From Flavobacterium soyae (GTDB taxonomy: Bacteria > Bacteroidota > Bacteroidia > Flavobacteriales > Flavobacteriaceae), in the NCBI RefSeq assembly GCF_021245985.1, contig NZ_JAJQXA010000026.1, forward strand, positions 1 to 44,842: DNA of 44,842 nucleotides, in the 5' to 3' direction. Positions 7,756 to 15,450 of this stretch are shown piece by piece. Each line of letters opens with the position of its first letter. Position 1 is the stretch's first letter. The notes beneath the pieces were generated by a model, which worked only from the letters and a program-made list of their open reading frames with translations, had not been told where the DNA came from and made no database searches. The position numbers were made by a program, and so were the translations under genes.

Positions 7756-8525
7756 ATAAAAAGAATACTTAAATAATAAATTACTTCACAAACCTGCTGC
7801 GTTGCACCAAGACAATCTCCGGTATAACCGTCAATCCATTTTTGAAAATATCCAGCCAGAAAATATCTGGTTATGAAAACAGGAATTATAGCTAAAAGAA
7901 CTTTATAATTGAAATAGGTGAGTGCCAATAAAGGAATTAACCCAAAGAAAAAAGATCCAAAAATTTCTTTCCAGCTATGGTTTTTAGCAATTGGTTTGCT
8001 TTTGCTCGAAGCGTCATTACGGGAATATTGATGTGTAAAAACAATACTGATTGCAGCCAAACGACTTAAAGAATGTGCCGAAATAAATAAAAGGAAAATC
8101 AGTAAAATGTTATTAGTAAAAAGTAAAATGGATTCTGAAAGTAGTTTGAATTTTGCCAGAAAAAGCAAAACTAATCCAATTGCACCATAAGCACCAATGG
8201 CGCTGTCTTTCATAATCATTAGGATTTTTTCTTTAGTCCAGCCGCCGCCAAATCCGTCGCAGACATCTGCAAATCCATCTTCATGAAAAGCGCCTGTTGT
8301 TAGAACTGAAATTATTATTGCAAAAATGACAGCCGTCTCTGTTGAAAGAAAAAGAGAAAAAATATAATAGGCAAGAAATGAAATTGACCCGACAATCCAT
8401 CCTATAAAAGGGAAATATCTTGTTGCTTTGTTTAAATAATCTGGATCGTGAGTAATGTTTTTTGGGCAGGGAATTCTGGTGTAGAACATTAAGCAGGTGA
8501 AGAAAATGTGTAGTTCTTTTTTCAT
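7740..8525 (-). CDS. cobS: Adenosylcobinamide-GDP ribazoletransferase
   Basis: 261-residue polytopic membrane protein. The N-terminal MKKELHIFFTCLMFYTRIPC and the acidic motif GAFHEDGFADVCDGFGGG followed by KILMIMKDSAIGAYG are signatures of CobS. The acidic residues bind Mg for transfer of alpha-ribazole (phosphate) onto adenosylcobinamide-GDP, the last membrane-bound step of B12 assembly. A C-terminal GYTGDCLGATQQVCEV matches the family. It is separated from the upstream bluB-cobT by the inserted REP array and transposase gene and continues into cobC with a 16-base overlap. Confidence 0.95.
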   Translation of the reverse strand: MKKELHIFFTCLMFYTRIPCPKNITHDPDYLNKATRYFPFIGWIVGSISFLAYYIFSLFLSTETAVIFAIIISVLTTGAFHEDGFADVCDGFGGGWTKEKILMIMKDSAIGAYGAIGLVLLFLAKFKLLSESILLFTNNILLIFLLFISAHSLSRLAAISIVFTHQYSRNDASSKSKPIAKNHSWKEIFGSFFFGLIPLLALTYFNYKVLLAIIPVFITRYFLAGYFQKWIDGYTGDCLGATQQVCEVIYYLSILFIWKFI

Positions 8526-8537
8526 TTAGATTGTGGT

Positions 8538-9338
8538 ATTTGGCTAAAGCCCTTTTGAGAGGCAATTATTTTATCCCAACATCTAAAGATGTTGGCAATT
8601 GATTTTTTATTATTTTATTGATGGTTCATTCTTTCGGATTTAATAAGTAATCGAAAATAAAAAAAATATTTAACTGCCTCCAGATTTATCTGGAGGTTTG
8701 AGAGATGTTATGTCTAACAGGCTTTAGCTGAATTCACTATTTGGCTAAAGTCTTTTTAAGAAACAATATTTCTATATCAACATCTAAAGATGTTGGCAAT
8801 TGCTTTTGTGTTATTTTATTGATAGTCCATTCTTTCAGATTTAATAAGTAATCGAAAATAAAAAAAATATTTAACTGCCTCCAGATTTATCTGGAGGTTT
8901 GAAGGATGTTATGTCTAAAAGGCTTTAGCCGAATTCTCTATTTGGCTAAAGCCCTTTGAGAGGTAATTATTTTATCCCAGTATCTAAAGATATTGGCAAT
9001 TGATTTTTAACTTATTTTTTATGCTTAGTTCATTCTTTTCAAAGGGGTAAAATTTTGAAAATAAAAATTTAATGTTTTGGTTTAATTGCCTCCAGATTTA
9101 TCTGGAGGTTTGAAGGATGTTATGTCTAAAAGGCTTTAGCCGAATTCGCCATTTGGCTAAAGCCCTTTTGAGAGGCAATTATTTTATCCCAACATCTAAA
9201 GATGTTGGCAATTGAATTTTAATTTATTATGAAATGCTCTTTGCATAAAATATTTTAAGATAAAAGTTAAATTTAATTGCCTCCAGATTTATCTGGAGGT
9301 TAAAAAGAATTAGCACCTTCTGGGCTTTAGCCAAATTC
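8538..9338. repeat. Four tandem ~200-bp palindromic units (REP/BIME-like array)
   Basis: Units at about 8538-8735, 8739-8936, 8940-9146 and 9151-9338. Each opens with TTTGGCTAAAGCC and closes with its inverse GGCTTTAGCC plus (A/G)AATTC. Inside lie two short perfect or near-perfect hairpins: CCAACATCTAAAGATGTTGG in the left half (degraded in units 2 and 3) and CCTCCAGATTTATCTGGAGG in the right half (identical in all four). AGGCAATT and AATTGCCT flank them, so each unit can fold into one long branched hairpin. Spacers between the hairpins diverge, while the hairpins are kept. No coding frame is present. The last unit ends 2 bases from the stop of a REP-associated transposase gene. Confidence 0.9.
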
Positions 9339-9340
9339 CA

Positions 9341-9775
9341 TCAAGATATTTTTTTAAAACCAAATTTGGTTATAAACTCATCATATTCCTCTTGAAATGT
9401 TTTCTTTTTATGATGTTCTTCTTGATTTATAATATAATTTCTCACTTTGCCAACAATAGATTCTGATACAGAAACCGCAAAATATTCATCCTGCCATTCA
9501 AATTTTTCTTTTGTTAATTGATTTTTATTAATCCAGTATGAAGACTCACCTTTTAACAATTGTATTGTTTTTTGAATTGTTTGATTATTTCCTAATGAAA
9601 TCAAACAATGGCAATGGTCAGAATATCCACTAATGTAATCCAGATATATTTCTTTTTTTAATGCATTTTCTTTTATGTGGTGCCAGATTTTTTGGCGTAG
9701 ATCAACCGAATTTAAAAATGGGAACCTGTTTTTTGTACTCCAAACACAATGAATATAAACTTTAGTAAAAGGCAT
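9341..9775 (-). CDS. REP-associated tyrosine transposase (Y1_Tnp, IS200/RAYT type)
   Basis: 144 residues. The HUH motif is DHCHCLISL (His54, His56) and the nucleophile is Tyr114 in VRNYIINQEEHHKKKTFQEEY, with HxxE-like acidic residues after it, a pattern of the Y1 transposase family. The N-terminal MPFTKVYIHCVWSTKNRFPF is typical of the Bacteroidota RAYT/IS200-like group. Proteins of this group cut and join single-stranded DNA at hairpins. It seems intact and lies directly beside four palindromic units that are its probable substrates. It is embedded in the cob operon in the same direction, so it may be transcribed with it. Confidence 0.92.
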   Translation of the reverse strand: MPFTKVYIHCVWSTKNRFPFLNSVDLRQKIWHHIKENALKKEIYLDYISGYSDHCHCLISLGNNQTIQKTIQLLKGESSYWINKNQLTKEKFEWQDEYFAVSVSESIVGKVRNYIINQEEHHKKKTFQEEYDEFITKFGFKKIS

Positions 9776-9840
9776 GTATGATTTTTAAAATAATTTCAAT
9801 TTATGATTCAAAGATATAAACTGTAAATTAAAATTGAAAA

Positions 9841-11520
9841 CTATTTCCTACTAACTCCAGCACTTTCAAAACTAGCCATTTCATTCAAAAAAGCCTCAGC
9901 CGATTTTAAAATAGGAAATGCAACTGCACAGCCGGTTCCTTCGCCCAGACGCAAATCTAAATTTAAAATAGGTTTTGCACCAAGATAATTTAATAATTTT
10001 TGATGTGCTTTTTCGGCAGAGCAATGACAGAATATGGCATTTTTTTTAATATCAGGATTTATTTTAAAAGCAATTAAATAAGCGGCAGAACAAATAAAAC
10101 CATCAACCAGAATAAGCATTTTGTTTTCAAAAGCGGTCAGCATTCCGCCGGCCATTTGAATAATTTCAAAACCTCCAAAATGGGCGATTAGTTGTTTTAA
10201 TTCGGCTTGGCCGGAATAATTTTCGAGTGCTTTTTTTAGAATATTTTGTTTGTTCAGAAGTTTTTGATCGTTAATTCCGGTTCCTTTTCCAACACACTCT
10301 TCAATTGAAAAACCGGTCAAAAGACTCATTAAAACCGATGCAGTAGAGGTGTTTCCAATTCCCATTTCACCAAAACCGATACAATTAGAACCTGTTTTAG
10401 CAATATCGTCAACAATTGCTTTTCCTTTTTCAAAACACAATTGTAATTCCGTTTCGCTCATGGCAGAAACATGTAGAAAAGACTGCGTTCCTTTTGCTAT
10501 TTTGGCGTCAATCAATTTTGCATTTGTCGGGAAATCATAATTTACTCCAGAATCTACAATCGATAATTGAATATTATTCTGCTTGCAGAAAGCATTAATT
10601 GCTGCGCCGCCTTCCAGGAAATTATTCACCATTTGGCGAGTTACATCCTGCGGATAGTCACTTACACCATGATTTGCAATTCCGTGATCTGCTGCAAAAA
10701 CAACAATATTAGGTTTGATGATTTTAGGATTTAAAGTTTCAAAAACTGCTGCCATTTGAAAAGCCAGGGTTTCTAAAGTTCCTAAAGAACCAACAGGTTT
10801 TGTTTTGGAATCTATTTTTTCTTGTAAAAGCTGACTGAAATTGGTTTGATTATTTTCTTTTTTCTGAGACTTAAAATCAAAATCTGAAACGTTTATTTTA
10901 TGAATTTCATTGATTTCTTTACAATCGGCAGTTTCAGATTTTTGTTTCCAATGCAGTTGCTGTAACATAGGCTGATTACCATAATTTGTAGCAGGTTTAC
11001 CAATGCAGAAATACCCAAGCGGTTCTATGTATTCTGGTAAATCAAGGATTTTTTTAAACTGGTAATAATTTAAAATTGAAACCCAGCCCATTCCGTAACC
11101 TTGTTCTGTAAGCGAAAGCCAAATATTCTGCGCCGCACAAACCGAACTAAATTTTACAGCTTCGTTACTGCCGATAGTTCCAATCGTAAACTGATTTAAA
11201 ACAGAACGGTCATAAGCTATTATAAGTCCAATTGGAGCTTCTTCAATCGCCTCCAGTTTCAATGATTTATAAAGTTCTTTCTGCTCCGGATTGTCGGTAA
11301 GTTCTTCGGCTTTTTTATTATAATCTAAAAATAAATTTTTAATGGCACTTTTAACCTCATCTGATTTAATGATATAATATCTTGTAGCATCTGTAAGCCC
11401 AACAGAAGGCGCCCAATGTCCAGCCTGCAAAGCTTTTTGAATTACTCCGTCCGGAACCTCATCGGTTGTAAAATGTCGGGTATCGCGGCGTGATTTTAAT
11501 ATATCGTCTAAACTAGTCAT
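9841..11520 (-). CDS. bluB-cobT: BluB-CobT fusion: DMB synthase / nicotinate-nucleotide:DMB phosphoribosyltransferase
   Basis: 559 residues from the chosen start MTSLDDILKSRRDTRHF; an in-frame Met 8 codons earlier is possible but lies in a repeat. Residues ~1-200 are BluB: RRDTRHF, HWAPSVGLTDATRYYII, SSVCAAQNIWLSL, GYGMGWVSIL and YFCIGKPA, an FMN-dependent nitroreductase fold that makes 5,6-dimethylbenzimidazole. After a ~22-residue linker, ~223-559 is CobT: KPVGSLGTLE, FAADHGIANHGVSDYPQDVT, GEMGIGNTSTASVL and LRLGEGTG with the catalytic-base Glu near 527. CobT makes alpha-ribazole phosphate from DMB. The fusion couples ligand synthesis to activation. It lies between cobU and the REP array. 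Confidence 0.95.
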   Translation of the reverse strand: MTSLDDILKSRRDTRHFTTDEVPDGVIQKALQAGHWAPSVGLTDATRYYIIKSDEVKSAIKNLFLDYNKKAEELTDNPEQKELYKSLKLEAIEEAPIGLIIAYDRSVLNQFTIGTIGSNEAVKFSSVCAAQNIWLSLTEQGYGMGWVSILNYYQFKKILDLPEYIEPLGYFCIGKPATNYGNQPMLQQLHWKQKSETADCKEINEIHKINVSDFDFKSQKKENNQTNFSQLLQEKIDSKTKPVGSLGTLETLAFQMAAVFETLNPKIIKPNIVVFAADHGIANHGVSDYPQDVTRQMVNNFLEGGAAINAFCKQNNIQLSIVDSGVNYDFPTNAKLIDAKIAKGTQSFLHVSAMSETELQLCFEKGKAIVDDIAKTGSNCIGFGEMGIGNTSTASVLMSLLTGFSIEECVGKGTGINDQKLLNKQNILKKALENYSGQAELKQLIAHFGGFEIIQMAGGMLTAFENKMLILVDGFICSAAYLIAFKINPDIKKNAIFCHCSAEKAHQKLLNYLGAKPILNLDLRLGEGTGCAVAFPILKSAEAFLNEMASFESAGVSRK

Positions 11521-11642
11521 AAATTCCAATTTTTTAAATTTCAAATTCCAAATTCAATTACAATATCAAAATTCAATATCAATTTTGGAATTCACGTAAA
11601 GATACTTCACGATATTGGAATTTGGAATTTAAATTTTGGAAT
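11521..11642. repeat. Imperfect long palindrome between cobU and bluB-cobT
   Basis: The 122-base gap is built of variants of AAATTCCAA on the left and TTGGAATTT on the right, with CAATATC and GATATTG near the centre, so it folds into a long AT-rich hairpin. It contains no gene. Similar word-repeat palindromes fill the next gap (12164-12243). Confidence 0.7.
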
Positions 11643-12152
11643 TTAACTCTTAATTTTGACCGGAATTCCGGAAACCATCAAAACCACTTCATCTGCATTT
11701 GAGGCCAGAAACTGATTCATCCAGCCTTGCAGTTCAGTAAATTTTCTGCCAATTTCGGTTGCGGCGTGAACGCCCATTCCAATTTCGTTGGTTACAATAA
11801 TTAGTGTTGCATTTTCCTGATTGGCAATTGAAAGAAATTCTTTTTTTGCTTCTTCTAAACTTAAAGTGACATCATTTTTATTGTCTACAAAAAAGTTGGT
11901 AAGCCAAAGCGTTACACAGTCGATTAAAGCAACTTTTCCGGAAAAGTTTATTTCGCTTAGATGTTTTTCTTTTTCAATATTTGTCCAGCGTTCGTCTCTT
12001 TCCAGTTGATGACGATCAATCCGGTTTTGAAAATCAGAATCCCATTTTCTGGCTGTCGCCACATATATAGGAGCATCTGTAAGCTGTAATGCTAAATTCT
12101 GGGCATAACTGCTTTTTCCTGATCGCTCGCCTCCGGTAATTAAATAAATCAT
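11643..12152 (-). CDS. cobU: Adenosylcobinamide kinase / adenosylcobinamide-phosphate guanylyltransferase
   Basis: 169 residues. The P-loop is ITGGERSGKSSYAQ at the N-terminus; VATARKWDSDFQNRIDRHQLERDERW carries the His that is guanylylated in CobU and the arginine-rich signature; VALIDCVTLWLTNFF and IIVTNEIGMGVHAATEIGRKFTELQG complete the family pattern. It phosphorylates adenosylcobinamide and activates it with GTP for the CobS step. It is upstream of bluB-cobT on the same strand and follows the CWC/DUF5522 gene. Confidence 0.96.
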   Translation of the reverse strand: MIYLITGGERSGKSSYAQNLALQLTDAPIYVATARKWDSDFQNRIDRHQLERDERWTNIEKEKHLSEINFSGKVALIDCVTLWLTNFFVDNKNDVTLSLEEAKKEFLSIANQENATLIIVTNEIGMGVHAATEIGRKFTELQGWMNQFLASNADEVVLMVSGIPVKIKS

Positions 12153-12163
12153 TTTTTATTTAG

Positions 12164-12243
12164 TTATAAGTTATGAGTTATAAGTTATGAAACGCAGAGT
12201 AACAAGTAAAGATCTTTAACTTATAACTCAACACTCATAACTT
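12164..12243. repeat. Inverted repeat between the CWC/DUF5522 gene and cobU
   Basis: TTATAAGTTATGAGTTATAA with its continuation (12164-12190) pairs with TAACTTATAACTCAACACTC and its continuation (12217-12243) across a 26-base loop. The arms are themselves built of a repeated AGTTAT(A/G)A word. The right arm ends one base before the stop codon of the upstream gene. No B12-box is present. Confidence 0.7.
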
Positions 12244-12603
12244 CTAATAAGGGCAATGACGACATTTGTTTCCACAGCAGGTACCACGTTTTAGATGATA
12301 CCAGGTTTTAAAAACCATATTGCCGTTTTCGGTATAGTAGTCAATTCCCTCAATTAGTTTATCTGTTTTGGGCAAAGATATGGCTTTATTTTTAAGGGCA
12401 TTTTTAGGAGTGATAGTTTCTACATAAGCATCGATTTTGTCTTCGCAGGCTTCTTTAAAACAAACGGGACAAAGACAGTCGCCTCCTTCAGAAAGGTTGA
12501 AAATTGGCGGGTAGTCGTTGCACCAGCATTTTTCAACCGAAATATCTCCGCAGCTGAATTGAGATTCACAGCTTGAGCAAATTTTAATTTTTGTGGTATT
12601 CAT
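12244..12603 (-). CDS. Cysteine-rich CWC plus DUF5522 protein
   Basis: 119 residues from MNTTKIKICSSCESQF; the open frame extends 16 codons further, but those residues (MFTFILTKFNNLYLYV) lie over the promoter region. The N-terminal half has a CxxC, CGD and CWCND cluster followed by CLCPVCFKEAC, matching cysteine-rich CWC proteins. The C-terminal half, IDYYTENGNMVFKTWYHLKRGTCCGNKCRHCPY, is DUF5522. The two modules often occur as separate small proteins. Twelve or more cysteines suggest metal binding (Zn or Fe-S). It is the first gene of the cob operon and divergent from btuF. Function unknown. Confidence 0.8.
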   Translation of the reverse strand: MNTTKIKICSSCESQFSCGDISVEKCWCNDYPPIFNLSEGGDCLCPVCFKEACEDKIDAYVETITPKNALKNKAISLPKTDKLIEGIDYYTENGNMVFKTWYHLKRGTCCGNKCRHCPY

Positions 12604-12638
12604 AACGTAAAGATACAAATTGTTGAATTTTGTAAGAA

Positions 12639-12677
12639 TAAAGGTAAACAAAAAATTTAGAAAATGCTTTACCTTTG
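12639..12677. promoter_or_regulatory. Divergent promoter -7 boxes (cob operon / btuF)
   Basis: TAAAGGTA at 12639-12646 reads TACCTTTA on the minus strand, and TACCTTTG lies at 12670-12677 on the plus strand. Both fit the Bacteroidota -7 consensus TAnnTTTG, exactly for btuF and with one mismatch for the cob operon. They lie 22 bases before the btuF start and 35 bases before the CWC/DUF5522 start. No clear -33 TTG is visible. Confidence 0.55.
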
Positions 12678-12698
12678 TTCCTTTCGAAAACGTAAAAT

Positions 12699-13841
12699 AT
12701 GAGACATTTATTCCCTAAATTGATTTTTATTTCTTCTTTTTTTATTCTCTTCGGATGTAAGAAGAACGAAACGAGCGAAGTAGCAAAATCTGAGACTGCA
12801 AAAAACAGTATTGAATATGCATCTGGACTTTCTATTGTAAAATATGATGGTTATTCAGTCGTAACAGTTTCAAATCCATGGCCTAATTCGAATAAAGACC
12901 TTAAATATATTTTAAAAGAAAAAGAAGCAAAGGTTCCGGATAGCCTGCAGACATATACCACAGTCCAGGTTCCGTTAGAATCTGTTGTGGTAACTTCAAC
13001 AACCAATATTCCGTTTTTAGAAATGCTTGGAGTAGAAAATAAATTAGTTGGATTTCCGCATACCGATTATATTTCGTCTGAAAAAACAAGAGTATTAATT
13101 GACAAAGGTTTTGTGAAAAACGTTGGACAAAATGAAAAATTGAATATCGAACAATTAATAGAATTATCGCCGGATTTGATTGTGACTTTTGGAGTTGATA
13201 ATAACAATCCGATGCTGGATAATTTAAAGAAAAGCGGTTTGAATGTTTTGATTCAGGGTGACTGGATGGAACAGTCCCCGCTTGGAAAAGCAGAATGGAT
13301 AAAACTTTACGGAGCATTATTTGGTAAAGAAGAAAAGGCAAAAGAATTATTTGATAAAATCGTTCAGAGTTATGATCAGACAAAAAAACTGGCAGCAGAA
13401 AAAATAGCAGGCTCAACAGTTTTATACGGTTCGATGTACGAGGATGTGTGGTACGTTGCCAAAGGAAACAGCTGGGTTGCCGAGTTTATGAAAGATGCGC
13501 ACGCCAATTATTTATGGGCAGATTTAAAAGGAACTGGAAGTGAAGGTTTGTCTTTTGAAAAAGTTTTGGATAAAGCAAAAACGGCAAATGTCTGGATTGC
13601 TTCGGGGTCTTTTAAAAGTCTGGATGAATTGCAAAAAGCGAACCCGCATTATGGAGAATTTGATGCTTTTACAAATAAAAAAGTTTATAGTTTTGAAGGG
13701 AAACGTGGGGCAACTGGCGGAACGGTTTATTATGAATTGGCGCCAAGCCGCCCGGATTTAGTTTTAAAAGATTATATTAAAATTTTTCATCCTGATTTAT
13801 TGCCGGGCTATGAATTTACTTTTGCATCAAAACTGAATTAA
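12699..13841 (+). CDS. btuF: ABC transporter substrate-binding lipoprotein, BtuF-like
   Basis: 380 residues. The signal peptide ends ILFGCKKNET (Cys20 region), so it is a lipoprotein. The body is the helical-backbone periplasmic binding fold: VVVTSTTNIPFLEMLGVENKLVGFP, then LNIEQLIELSPDLIVTFG, the connecting helix and ANVWIASGSFKSLDELQKANP, ending with VYYELAPSRPDLVLKDYIKIFHPDLL. The class carries B12, heme or Fe-siderophores. The B12 assignment rests on divergence from the cob operon and closeness to btuB-btuG. It is the first gene of btuF-btuC-btuD; no riboswitch is visible in its short leader. Confidence 0.85.
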   Translation: MRHLFPKLIFISSFFILFGCKKNETSEVAKSETAKNSIEYASGLSIVKYDGYSVVTVSNPWPNSNKDLKYILKEKEAKVPDSLQTYTTVQVPLESVVVTSTTNIPFLEMLGVENKLVGFPHTDYISSEKTRVLIDKGFVKNVGQNEKLNIEQLIELSPDLIVTFGVDNNNPMLDNLKKSGLNVLIQGDWMEQSPLGKAEWIKLYGALFGKEEKAKELFDKIVQSYDQTKKLAAEKIAGSTVLYGSMYEDVWYVAKGNSWVAEFMKDAHANYLWADLKGTGSEGLSFEKVLDKAKTANVWIASGSFKSLDELQKANPHYGEFDAFTNKKVYSFEGKRGATGGTVYYELAPSRPDLVLKDYIKIFHPDLLPGYEFTFASKLN

Positions 13842-13842
13842 A

Positions 13843-14871
13843 TTGGCAAACAAAAAACGAAATACCATTTTATTTGTTGTTTTGACTCTGGGGCTTTTAC
13901 TAATGTTTCTGGCAAGCATTAGTTTAGGATCAGTCATGATTCCGCTAAAAGATGTTTTTACAAGTTTAACCGGAGGCCATGCTGCAAAATCAACCTGGGA
14001 ATATATCATTATAAATTATCGTCTGCCAAAAGCGATTACGGCAGTTTTGGTTGGAACCGGACTTTCGATCAGCGGACTTTTAATGCAGACTTTATTTAGG
14101 AACCCTCTTGCCGGACCTGATGTTCTGGGACTCAGTTCAGGTGCTAGTTTAAGTGTTGCATTTGTAATTTTAGGAGCGGGATTTCTACCTCCGTTTTTAA
14201 GTGTAATTGTTTTATCGCCTTACGGAATAGTGATTGCTTCGACGTTTGGGAGTACAATGGTTTTACTTTTGGTTGTGGTAGTTTCACAAAGATTACGTGA
14301 TACCATGGCAATTTTAATCATGGGGCTAATGTTTGGGAGTTTTACAATCGCAATCGTAAGTGTTTTGACTTATTTTAGTACGGCAGAACAGCTGCAGAAA
14401 TTTACATTTTGGTCAATGGGAAGCCTTGGCAATTTTTCGTGGTCAACTATAGGGATTTTAAGTTTCTGTGTGCTATTTGGCCTGCTTTTAAGTGCTAATT
14501 GTATAAAACCTTTAAACGCATTACTTCTGGGCGAAAATTACGCAAAAAGTATGGGTTTGAATTTTAAAAGAGCGAGATTAATAATCATTGTTGCGACCAG
14601 TATTTTATCTGGAAGCATAACGGCTTTTGCAGGGCCAATTGCTTTTATCGGTTTAGCAGTGCCGCATATTGCAAAGCTGACTTTTCAAACCAGTAATCAT
14701 ACTATTTTGTTTTGGAGTACTTTGTTTTTTGGAGCGATTATAATGTTGTTCTGCGATATTGTTTCACAAATGCCTGGTTTTGATGTTACGCTTCCAATAA
14801 ATGCCATAACGTCTATAATTGGTGCGCCGGTTGTGATTTGGCTTTTGATAAGAAAAAGAAATTTTCAGTAA
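13843..14871 (+). CDS. btuC: FecCD-family ABC permease, BtuC-like
   Basis: 342 residues, ~10 membrane segments. Family signatures include YRLPKAITAVLVGTGLSISG followed by LLMQTLFRNPLAGPDVLGLS (the conserved RxPR / QxxxxNPLAxPxxLG block), a central gly-rich region and GPIAFIGLAVPHIAKL near residue 262, where the coupling helix contacts the ATPase. It begins at a TTG codon one base after the btuF stop; no ATG in frame would preserve the first membrane segment. Its partner ATPase gene lies 579 bases downstream because of an inserted element. Confidence 0.92.
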   Translation: MANKKRNTILFVVLTLGLLLMFLASISLGSVMIPLKDVFTSLTGGHAAKSTWEYIIINYRLPKAITAVLVGTGLSISGLLMQTLFRNPLAGPDVLGLSSGASLSVAFVILGAGFLPPFLSVIVLSPYGIVIASTFGSTMVLLLVVVVSQRLRDTMAILIMGLMFGSFTIAIVSVLTYFSTAEQLQKFTFWSMGSLGNFSWSTIGILSFCVLFGLLLSANCIKPLNALLLGENYAKSMGLNFKRARLIIIVATSILSGSITAFAGPIAFIGLAVPHIAKLTFQTSNHTILFWSTLFFGAIIMLFCDIVSQMPGFDVTLPINAITSIIGAPVVIWLLIRKRNFQ

Positions 14872-14901
14872 AAACCTACAAATATTTATATCTTTAATTT
14901 T

Positions 14902-15439
14902 TTTAAACACATAGAAACATAGTTTTTATTTCAATTAATGAATTAATGATTACTCAAAAATATTTAGATGAATTAACTTATGAAGTTTTAGGTGCTTCAA
15001 TAGAAGTCCATAAAATCATTGGAAAAGGATTACTGGAAAATGTTTATCATGAATGTCTGAAAGAAGAACTCTCACAAAGAAAATTAAATTTTTTCACAGA
15101 GATGAGAGTTCCAATAATATATTAAGGATAAGGAATTAGTAACAGATTTTCGATGTGATTTATTTGTTGAAAATTGTTTAGTAGTAGAATTAAAAACAGT
15201 TTCCGAAATAAATTCGATTCATCAAGCTCAACTGTTGACATAAATGAAACTTTTAAAAGCACCAAAAGGAATTATAATTAATTTTAATTGTTTTAATATT
15301 TTTAAAGAAGGTCAAAAAACATTTGTAAATGAATATTTCAGATCATTACCAAAGCTTTAGTTCAACTATGTTTGATTTACAAGTAAATCTTAAATTCCTT
15401 CTAATAAGACAAAGAAACCTATGTTTCTATGTGTTTAAA
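14902..15439 (+). mobile_element. 538-bp element with 21-bp perfect terminal inverted repeats, carrying a GxxExxY pseudogene
   Basis: The left end TTTAAACACATAGAAACATA plus G (14902-14922) is repeated exactly in reverse complement at 15419-15439. Between them the only coding content is a decayed GxxExxY gene. It splits btuC from btuD. The same terminal repeats bound two ~148-bp elements at 28893-29041 and 37312-37459. The outermost TTTAAA is palindromic, so a TTAA target duplication, if any, would be hidden in it. Confidence 0.75.
14946..15360 (+). pseudogene. GxxExxY protein (PDDEXK_3-like) pseudogene
   Basis: Reading from 14946 gives MITQKYLDELTYEVLGASIE, then VHKIIGKGLLENVYHECLKE, which is the GxxExxY signature. 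The frame hits TAA at 15123-15125; shifting by one base restores KDKELVTDFRCDLFVENCLV, then VVELKTV (the ExK-type nuclease core), until a second in-frame TAA at 15241-15243, where the family has Tyr in TYMKLLKAPKG. The remainder, GIIINFNCFNIFKEGQKTFV, runs to 15360. So one frameshift and one nonsense change inactivate it. The family belongs to the PD-(D/E)XK nuclease-like fold; its role is not established. Confidence 0.88.
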
Positions 15440-15450
15440 TAAAAAACGCA

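Noticed and set aside
8538..9338. CRISPR-like spacing of repeats
   Set aside because: Units are ~200 bp with internal hairpins and similar spacers, not 25-40 bp repeats with unique spacers; no cas genes are near.
12678..12698. Second cobalamin riboswitch upstream of btuF
   Set aside because: The leader is only ~20 bases long and has no B12 box or GCAACTG-type core.
12901..13416. Long minus-strand reading frame of 171 codons
   Set aside because: It lies wholly opposite btuF, and its Leu/Ser/Phe-rich translation is that of a shadow frame.
14946..15126. Intact short gene for a GxxExxY protein
   Set aside because: The frame stops after 59 codons while the rest of the family sequence continues in another frame, and a second in-frame stop interrupts it later; it is a pseudogene.
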